Part shown: in pieces, positions 58,373 through 64,000 of the stretch | How positions within the stretch are numbered: position 1 is the stretch's first letter | Layout of the letters: each line of letters begins with the position of its first letter | Assembly: GCA_030657355.1 (NCBI GenBank) | Contig: CP131056.1 | Coordinates: 2,872,501-2,936,500 of the forward strand | Direction: 5' to 3' | Source: Radicibacter daui | Lineage (GTDB): Bacteria > Pseudomonadota > Alphaproteobacteria > Radicibacterales > Radicibacteraceae | DNA length: 64,000 bases | Program-made: the position numbers and the translations under genes | The notes under the pieces: generated by a model | Seen by the model: the letters and a program-made list of their open reading frames with translations, nothing else | Database searches by the model: none | What the model was told of the DNA's origin: nothing

Positions 58373-59299
58373 ATGGCAGTTTCCGCTTCCCCGCCTTTCA
58401 AACGGGACCGCATCCCCGAGCGCGCCGGCATTGGCCTGCGCCACAGCCATGTAGATGATTTTCTGGACGGGTCGCCCGCGACCGGCTGGCTTGAAATCCA
58501 TACCGAGAACTATCTCGGCGCCGGGGGTCCGCGCCTGCGGGCACTGGAAGATATTCGCGCGCGCTATCCGCTGAGCTGCCACGGCGTCGGCCTGTCGCTG
58601 GGATCGGCCGAAGGGCTGGACCCGGAAGCCATAACCCGCCGCAAGGCACTGATCGACCGGCTGGAGCCGGGCCTCGTCAGCGAGCATGTCGCCTGGTCAA
58701 CCCAGGGCGGCGCCTATCTCAACGACCTGCTGCCGCTGCCTTATACGGAAGAGACGCTGGCCGTCATCTGCCGCAACATCGTGCAGTTCCAGGAAGCTCT
58801 CGGTCGCCGCATTCTGGTAGAAAACCCCTCCACCTACGTTGCCTTCGACCAGTCGACGATCCCCGAAGCCGAATTCATGGCCGAGATTGCGCTGCGTACC
58901 GGCTGCGGCCTGCTGCTGGACGTCAATAACGTGGAAGTGACCGGCCATAATCACGGGCTCGACACCGCGCGCTGGATCGACACCGTGCTGGATCGCGTGC
59001 CGGCCGGTACGGTTGGCGAAATCCACGTTGCCGGCCACTTCATCGCCGAGCTGCCGGAAGAAACCGTGCTGATCGACGATCACGGCTCGCCGGTAACGGA
59101 TGCGGTCTGGCTGCTGCTGGAGCGCGCGCTCTCCCGCCTTGGGCCCACTCCCATTCTGGTAGAGTGGGATACCCGCATTCCCGAACTGCCGGTGCTGATG
59201 GCCGAGGCTGAAAAGGCCGAACGTATCATGCAGCGCGTCGCCTCGCGGGCTGCGCCAAGGGCCATGTCGGGGGCCGGAGCGATGCGCCATGCTGGCTGA
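58373..59299 (+). CDS. bufB: Bufferin-modifying MNIO enzyme (DUF692)
   Basis: A 308-residue multinuclear non-heme iron-dependent oxidase. The TIM-barrel metal ligands are visible in [70 protein letters not shown] and LVEWDT. Members oxidise core-peptide cysteines to heterocyclic or thioamide groups. ATG 58373 has an AGAGG site; the longer frame upstream is unlikely. Its 3' end overlaps bufC by 11 bases. Confidence 0.93.
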   Translation: MAVSASPPFKRDRIPERAGIGLRHSHVDDFLDGSPATGWLEIHTENYLGAGGPRLRALEDIRARYPLSCHGVGLSLGSAEGLDPEAITRRKALIDRLEPGLVSEHVAWSTQGGAYLNDLLPLPYTEETLAVICRNIVQFQEALGRRILVENPSTYVAFDQSTIPEAEFMAEIALRTGCGLLLDVNNVEVTGHNHGLDTARWIDTVLDRVPAGTVGEIHVAGHFIAELPEETVLIDDHGSPVTDAVWLLLERALSRLGPTPILVEWDTRIPELPVLMAEAEKAERIMQRVASRAAPRAMSGAGAMRHAG

Positions 59300-60068
59300 G
59301 CTGCAGGCAGCCTTCGCCCGCACGCTGCTTTCCGCCGATACGCCGCAGGCCGAATGTGTCGGCGCCGGCGAAGGTTCCCGCGCCGATGCACGGCTTGCCA
59401 TCTATCGCAACAATGTCATCGGCTCGCTGGCGGGCGTGCTGGCGGCGGCCTTTCCGCTGACACACAAGCTGATGGGCGAGGATAACTGGCTGGCGATGGC
59501 CGCCGATTTCATCCGCGCCCACCCGCCCCGTGAAGCCCATCTGCTGGTCTATGGCAGCGAGCTGCCGGCTTTTCTGGCGGCCGGGCTTTCCGAAGGCGGT
59601 CGCGATCCGGGTTTTCTGCCCGATCTTGCCCGACTGGAATGGGCGCGGGTGGAAGCCTATCACGCGGCCGACGGCGATCCTGTTCTGCCGGCCGTTCTCG
59701 CCGAACTGCCGCAGGACCGCCTTCCTGACCTCAAACTCGTGCCCCACCCCTCACTGCGCCTCATCACCAGCCGCTGGCCGGTCGAGGCCATCTGGCAGGC
59801 GGCGGCAGCCGGAGAGGATGTTCGCCCGCTGCTCGGCGCGGCCGGGCAGGCCCTGCTCGTCCTGCGCCCGGTGGCAAAGGTAGAGACGCGCCTGCTGTCG
59901 CCGGGAGAATTCACCTTCCTGCGCACGCTGGCCGATGGTCAGTCCCTCGGCGCCGCCGCCATGGCCGCGTTTGAGGCCGAAGCCGGCTTTGGCCTGCAGG
60001 AAGCGCTCGTCACTCACCTTGCCGGCGGGGTTTTCACCGGCTTTACCCTTGCGGAAGAAACTCCATGA
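59289..60068 (+). CDS. bufC: DUF2063 partner protein of bufferin biosynthesis
   Basis: A 259-residue protein with the DUF2063 N-terminal domain ([50 protein letters not shown]) and a C-terminal part likely to recognise the precursor. In bufferin systems it partners the MNIO enzyme. It overlaps bufB by 11 bases and the DoxX gene by four, so translation is coupled. Confidence 0.9.
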   Translation: MLAELQAAFARTLLSADTPQAECVGAGEGSRADARLAIYRNNVIGSLAGVLAAAFPLTHKLMGEDNWLAMAADFIRAHPPREAHLLVYGSELPAFLAAGLSEGGRDPGFLPDLARLEWARVEAYHAADGDPVLPAVLAELPQDRLPDLKLVPHPSLRLITSRWPVEAIWQAAAAGEDVRPLLGAAGQALLVLRPVAKVETRLLSPGEFTFLRTLADGQSLGAAAMAAFEAEAGFGLQEALVTHLAGGVFTGFTLAEETP

Positions 60069-60577
60069 CCCTTGCCCGGCTTTCCGAGTGCCGTCATGCC
60101 ACCACAGCCGCCGCGCTCTACCGCAAGGCCGCCGGCCTGCTGGAGACCTGCCTGACGCCTGTCGCGCTGCTGGTCGCCCGCCTGTGGCTGTTCGATGTGT
60201 TCTTCAGCGCCGGCCGGGCCCGCATTCTCAACTGGCAGGGGCAAATCTTCCTCTTTACCGACTATCACCCGCTGCCGCTGTTGCCGCCGGTGCTGTGGGC
60301 GGTGATGACGACAACGGGCGAACTTACCCTGTCCTGCCTCGCCTTCATCGGCCTTGCAGGGCGCTTTGCCGGCGCCGGCCTCCTGGCCATGACCATGGTC
60401 ATCCAGTTCTATCTCGGCGTCTTCCTCCAGAGCGATCTGGCGGACAAGAGCGAGTTCTACCGGCCGGAGCATTATCTCTGGATGATCCTGGAGCTGTTCC
60501 TCATCGCGCGCGGCGCCGGCTTCTTCTCGGCCGACGAATTTCTGCGCCGCAAGGTGGTGCCGCACCTCGGCCTGTGA
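60065..60577 (+). CDS. DoxX-family membrane protein of the bufferin operon
   Basis: A 170-residue protein with four membrane helices and DoxX features (VARLWLFDVFFSAGRARILNW, MTTTGELTLSCLAFIGLAGRF, MVIQFYLGVFLQSD). DoxX proteins often end such MNIO operons; the exact role is not known. It overlaps bufC by four bases and is followed by a terminator. Confidence 0.88.
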   Translation: MTLARLSECRHATTAAALYRKAAGLLETCLTPVALLVARLWLFDVFFSAGRARILNWQGQIFLFTDYHPLPLLPPVLWAVMTTTGELTLSCLAFIGLAGRFAGAGLLAMTMVIQFYLGVFLQSDLADKSEFYRPEHYLWMILELFLIARGAGFFSADEFLRRKVVPHLGL

Positions 60578-60596
60578 ACCATCCATCCGGCAAAGA

Positions 60597-60630
60597 AAAA
60601 CGGCGCCCGTTATGGGGCGCCGTTTTGTTT
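60597..60630 (+). terminator. Terminator of the bufferin operon
   Basis: CGGCGCCC/GGGCGCCG stem with a six-base loop, flanked by an A run and TTTTGTTT, so it can also serve the convergent glutathione reductase gene. Confidence 0.85.
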
Positions 60631-60655
60631 AGTAAGACCCTTTGGGCCAGCAGCC

Positions 60656-62035
60656 TTATTCCGCCGCCTTTGCTACTTCCGGGTCCGGCAGCTTGTCGCG
60701 CATCAGCACAAATTCTTCTGCCGTTGACGGATGCAGGGCAATGGTGCGGTCCAGCTGCTGCTTGGTGAGGCCGTTGACGACGGCAACGCCCAGCGTCTGG
60801 ATGATTTCCGGCGCATCCGGGCCCACCATGTGGGCACCGAGCAGGCGCTGGCTTGCCCGGTCCACCACCAGCTTCATCAGGCAGCGCTCGTCACGCCCGG
60901 CCAGAATGTTGCGCATGGGGCGGAACTCGGTGCGATAGATATCGACCGCGCCATATTTCTCGCGCGCAGCTTCCTCGCCAAGGCCGACCACGCCAATCGG
61001 CGGAAGGGTGAAGACCGCATGCGGAATATTCTCGTGGCTGATCGCCATCGGGTTGCCGTGATACTCGGTTTCCACGAAGGCCCGCGCCTCGGCGATGGCA
61101 ACCGGCGTCAGCGCCACGCGGTCGGTCACATCGCCCACGGCCCAGATGTTGGAAACGCTGGTACGGCTGAACTCGTCGACCGGCACGGCGCCTGCCTTGT
61201 CCGGCGTGATGCCGACAGCTTCAAGCCCGATACCATCGGTATTGGGTTTGCGGCCGGTCGCCGCCATCACCAGATCGGCCTCGAAAGTACGGCCATCGGC
61301 GGCATGCAACGTGTACCCGAAGGCGGTCTTTTCCAGCTTTGCCGGATGCACGCCGGAGACCTGCGTGATGCCGCGCTTGGAAAGCTCTTTGGTAATGAAG
61401 CCGCGCACGTCGCCGTCAAAACCGCGCAGCGGCAGGTCGGCGCGGTAAAGCTGCGTCACCTCGGCGCCAAGCCCCTTGAAGATGCCGGCGAATTCGCAGG
61501 CGATATAACCGCCGCCGACGATGAGGATGCGCCTCGGCAGGCTTTCCAGATGCAGCGCCTCGTTCGAGGTGATGAAATGTTCCTTGCCCTCGATATCCGG
61601 CACAACCGGGCGGCCGCCGGTGGCAATCAGGATGCGCTTTGTGGTGTAGCGCTTGCCGGCCACCTCGACGGTATGGGCATCGATGAGCTTGCCGCGCCCT
61701 TCGAACACATGAACACCGGCCCGCTCCAGCATGCCGATATAGATGCCGTTGAGCCGGTCGATTTCCTTGTCCTTGGCGGAGATCAGCTTTTCCCAGTCGA
61801 AGGAGACATTGTCGACCGACCAGCCATAACCGGCACTGTCGGTAATCGCGTCGCCGATCTGGGCGGAGTAGACGAGCAGCTTCTTGGGCACGCAGCCCCG
61901 GATCACGCAGGTGCCGCCAATGCGGTAATCCTCGCAGATGCCGACCTTGATGCCGGTAACCGCGGCGCGGCGGCTGGCGGCAACACCGCCGGAACCGGCA
62001 CCGATGGTGAAGAGATCGAAATCATACTCGGTCAT
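60656..62035 (-). CDS. gor: Glutathione-disulfide reductase
   Basis: A 459-residue FAD/NADPH disulfide reductase. It has the FAD motif TIGAGSGGVAASRRAA, redox pair GGTCVIRGCVPKK, NADPH motif VGGGYIACEFAGIFKG, the second FAD contact IWAVGDVTD and the C-terminal catalytic HPSTAEEF. ATG 62035 gives the family start MTEYDFDLFTIG; the 22-residue extension is not conserved-looking. It keeps glutathione reduced, useful alongside copper handling by the neighbouring operon. Confidence 0.95.
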   Translation of the reverse strand: MTEYDFDLFTIGAGSGGVAASRRAAVTGIKVGICEDYRIGGTCVIRGCVPKKLLVYSAQIGDAITDSAGYGWSVDNVSFDWEKLISAKDKEIDRLNGIYIGMLERAGVHVFEGRGKLIDAHTVEVAGKRYTTKRILIATGGRPVVPDIEGKEHFITSNEALHLESLPRRILIVGGGYIACEFAGIFKGLGAEVTQLYRADLPLRGFDGDVRGFITKELSKRGITQVSGVHPAKLEKTAFGYTLHAADGRTFEADLVMAATGRKPNTDGIGLEAVGITPDKAGAVPVDEFSRTSVSNIWAVGDVTDRVALTPVAIAEARAFVETEYHGNPMAISHENIPHAVFTLPPIGVVGLGEEAAREKYGAVDIYRTEFRPMRNILAGRDERCLMKLVVDRASQRLLGAHMVGPDAPEIIQTLGVAVVNGLTKQQLDRTIALHPSTAEEFVLMRDKLPDPEVAKAAE

Positions 62036-62191
62036 CAAAAAGCGCTCCTGCCCACGCAAGGGCGGCCCGCCGTCAGCGGCGGGCCGATCCCCTTTTTCCA
62101 ATGGGCCAGACCATACAGTCTGGGAGCGCCCCTGTCAGGGTTCAAGCTCACATGCGGGCATGTGAGAAGCCGCTCACGCCGGGACCGCGCC

Positions 62192-62365
62192 TCAGACGGG
62201 CGGGCGACCGCGCAGCGCCTGGGCAAGCAGGCTGACGACCAGCAGCACCAGGAAGATGACGAAGAGCAGCTTGGCGATACTGGCGGACGCAGCGGCAATG
62301 CCGAAGAAGCCGAAGGCACCGGAAATGATCGCCAGGATGAAGAAGACAAGCGCCCAGTAAAGCAT
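62192..62365 (-). CDS. DUF1328 small membrane protein
   Basis: A 57-residue protein starting [20 protein letters not shown] and continuing [20 protein letters not shown], an exact family-type DUF1328 (YtjA-like) sequence with two membrane helices. An AAGGAAGGA site lies before the ATG. The function is unknown, although such proteins are often stress-induced. It is shorter than many gene callers' cut-off. Confidence 0.92.
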   Translation of the reverse strand: MLYWALVFFILAIISGAFGFFGIAAASASIAKLLFVIFLVLLVVSLLAQALRGRPPV

Positions 62366-62474
62366 GATAAAGGATTCCTTCCTTCAGGTATCGTTGGCGG
62401 TTCGTTATCGTGGCGGCCATCGGACCACCGACGTTCTGTCAATAAAAACTTCGCCCCATACTCGAAGGTTCCTT

Positions 62475-63818
62475 ATGCATACGATGGAATGGTCCCGGCT
62501 GCTTGATGCCTCCCGCCTGATGGAAGTACCGCGCCCGGAAGCAGAGGGCAGCAAGGCGCCGCTGCGCGACCCCGGCCGCACGCCGTTCCAGACCGACCTT
62601 GACCGCATCGTGTTTTCCTCGGCCTTCCGCCGCCTGCAGGACAAGACACAGGTGCATCCGCTGGCCGACAGCGACTATGTGCGCAAGCGCCTGACCCACA
62701 GCATCGAGGTCTCCTCCGTCGGCCGCTCCATCGCGACCGCCATCGGCGCCCATGTGCTGGAGAAAAATCCCGCGCTGGAGAAGCAGGTGCAGGCCGCCGA
62801 TTTCGGCTATATCGTGCAGGCCGCTTGCCTTGCCCACGACATCGGCAACCCGCCCTTCGGCCATGGCGGCGAGGAAGCCCTGCAGGAGTGGTTTGCCCGC
62901 ACACCCGAAGCCCTCGCCGGCCTCAGTGACCAGCAGCAGGCGGACTTCAAAAAGTTCGAGGGCAATGCCCAGGGCTTTCGCCTGCTCACCCGGCACGAGA
63001 TGTACCGGGAAAAGGGTGGCTTGCGCCTCACCTACGCCACGCTCGGCGCCTTCACCAAATATCCGCGTGCCGCCGACCGCCTCAAGGACGGATATATCGG
63101 CGCCAAGAAACACGGCTTCTTCGAAAACGAGAACGGCTTCTTCGCCGAGGTTGCGGAGGCGCTGGGCCTCATCGAACGCGCGCCCGGCAGCTGGGCGCGT
63201 CACCCACTGGCCTTCGTCATGGAGGCGGCGGACGACATCTGTTACGGCGTCATCGACCTTGAGGACGGGTATCATCAGGGCATGCTCGGTTTTGCCGAGA
63301 CACGCGACGCGCTGGATGCCATCGCCGGGGTCAGGAAGGATTATCTCGCCGACCTTGATGAGGTCGACATCATCCAGCGCCTGCGCGCAACCGCCATCAG
63401 CAAGCTGATCGAAGACGCGGTCGAGACCTTCCGCGCCAGCGAGCAGGAAATCCTTGAAGGCCGGTTTTCAACCGCTCTGGTCGAGGCCGGCAAATGGGCG
63501 GACGCCCACAAGGCACTCAGCATCCTTGCCCGCCGCCGCATCTTCGACAGCCGCGCCGTAATGGCGCGCGAGAGCGCCGGCTTTGCCGTCCTGCAAGGGC
63601 TGATGGATGCCTTCTGGCCGCTCGTGGCCCGCTGGGAAAAGGCCGGCTGGGACGGCAGCACTCTCAAGGGTGGCGCCCGGCGCCTGTGGACCCTCGCCGG
63701 CACACCGAAGGCGGCCAGTCGCTATGAGGCCCTGCTCTGCCTCACCGACCATATCTCCGGCCTCACCGACCGGGCAGCGCTGACACTCTACCAGCAGCTC
63801 AAGGGGATTTCGCTCTAA
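62475..63818 (+). CDS. dgt: Deoxyguanosinetriphosphate triphosphohydrolase
   Basis: A 447-residue HD-domain dNTPase that hydrolyses dGTP to deoxyguanosine and triphosphate. It has RDPGRTPFQTDLDRIVFSSAFRRLQDKTQV, the first metal histidine in LTHSIEVSSVGR, ACLAHDIGNPPFGHGGE with the HD pair, and AADDICYGVIDLEDG. ATG 62475 has a GAAGG site; ATG 62484 is possible. Some members protect against phage by dNTP depletion, but ordinary housekeeping is the default view. Confidence 0.93.
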   Translation: MHTMEWSRLLDASRLMEVPRPEAEGSKAPLRDPGRTPFQTDLDRIVFSSAFRRLQDKTQVHPLADSDYVRKRLTHSIEVSSVGRSIATAIGAHVLEKNPALEKQVQAADFGYIVQAACLAHDIGNPPFGHGGEEALQEWFARTPEALAGLSDQQQADFKKFEGNAQGFRLLTRHEMYREKGGLRLTYATLGAFTKYPRAADRLKDGYIGAKKHGFFENENGFFAEVAEALGLIERAPGSWARHPLAFVMEAADDICYGVIDLEDGYHQGMLGFAETRDALDAIAGVRKDYLADLDEVDIIQRLRATAISKLIEDAVETFRASEQEILEGRFSTALVEAGKWADAHKALSILARRRIFDSRAVMARESAGFAVLQGLMDAFWPLVARWEKAGWDGSTLKGGARRLWTLAGTPKAASRYEALLCLTDHISGLTDRAALTLYQQLKGISL

Positions 63819-63830
63819 GGTCCGTCATCC

Positions 63831-64000
63831 TTACCATTTAAGGGTCTCTGCGCACTCTTGCCTCAGCTTGTCTCCCTTGCCGTCGGTGCGTCCGGCAATG
63901 TCCGAGCAGGACCGCAGGGCGAGCTTGAAAAGGAAATCAAAATCCTGGGGCTCGAGCCTGATGTCCCGGCGGGCCTGAGGCTCTCCGACCTCCCCGATCA
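63831..64000 (-). CDS. C-terminal end of an unidentified protein (cut by window edge)
   Basis: The minus strand reads 56 residues to a TAA at 63831: the C-terminus includes FDFLFKLALRSCSDIAGRT and ends RQECAETLKW. It has two cysteines and charged helices. Too little is visible to name a family. Confidence 0.5.
   Translation of the reverse strand, partial: IGEVGEPQARRDIRLEPQDFDFLFKLALRSCSDIAGRTDGKGDKLRQECAETLKW

Noticed and set aside
62475-63818. dGTPase as an anti-phage gene
   Set aside because: It has the ordinary Dgt architecture in a housekeeping context; nothing here supports a defence-specific variant.

Overview
The window is high-GC chromosomal DNA from an alphaproteobacterium, most likely of the Rhodospirillales/Hyphomicrobiales type. 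Pointers are the BioR-type biotin regulator with TTATCTATAA boxes, COQ9, a methionine synthase split into two adjacent genes, a DUF465 protein, S21 preceded by its own leader, PurE/PurK, and the four 'ligase-associated DNA damage response' genes. Most of it is ordinary housekeeping and accessory metabolism. I saw no rRNA, tRNA, CRISPR array, transposase or integrase.

Left part (1-13,740): the N-terminal end of a membrane sensor, a HAD phosphatase, a cysteine-desulfurase-like enzyme, a fructosamine-kinase-like kinase and a GNAT acetyltransferase. A biotin module follows (bioR and bioY, each preceded by BioR boxes), then DUF1284 and LysE genes. Next is a five-gene run: an Fbp-type ABC importer (ATPase, binding protein, fused permease), an MBL-fold hydrolase and a dual-specificity-type phosphatase. 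A perfect-core CRP-like operator lies upstream of it.

A single AT-rich gene (13,991-16,288) stands alone in an AT-rich patch. It encodes two nucleoside-deoxyribosyltransferase-like/TIR-like domains (the second degenerate) fused to a P-loop NTPase and looks like a horizontally acquired, possibly anti-phage, effector-plus-NTPase protein. It is followed by the methionine/one-carbon operon metF-metH(N)-metH(C).

Middle (21,600-36,300): two LysR regulators, each divergent from its likely target (a quinone-oxidoreductase operon and an isochorismatase-family hydrolase). After these come a cobalamin adenosyltransferase, a secreted nuclease-like protein, TrkH, coq9-def, rpsU, purEK, a phosphofructokinase, a TIGR02444 protein, a peroxiredoxin and a P-loop ATPase.

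DNA-damage region (36,300-49,130): the four ligase-associated genes (Lhr-like helicase, PdeM phosphoesterase, ligase, MBL exonuclease) are present but dispersed over 13 kb. Interspersed are a photolyase, a PAP2 protein, an unknown lysine-rich protein, a membrane-bound class III cyclase and two small envelope proteins. The ligase keeps the nucleophilic lysine but has lost almost every other catalytic motif residue, so it appears to be a pseudo-ligase. The PAP2 protein has likewise lost its catalytic histidine.

Right part (49,200-64,000): psuK-psuG, an IMPACT protein, a chemoreceptor, a nicotinate phosphoribosyltransferase, a class II DAHP synthase, a bufferin-type RiPP operon (DUF2282 precursor, DUF692/MNIO, DUF2063, DoxX), glutathione reductase, a DUF1328 miniprotein, a dGTPase and the end of an unidentified gene. 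Start codons were chosen from ribosome-binding sites and family N-termini; several are TTG or GTG.
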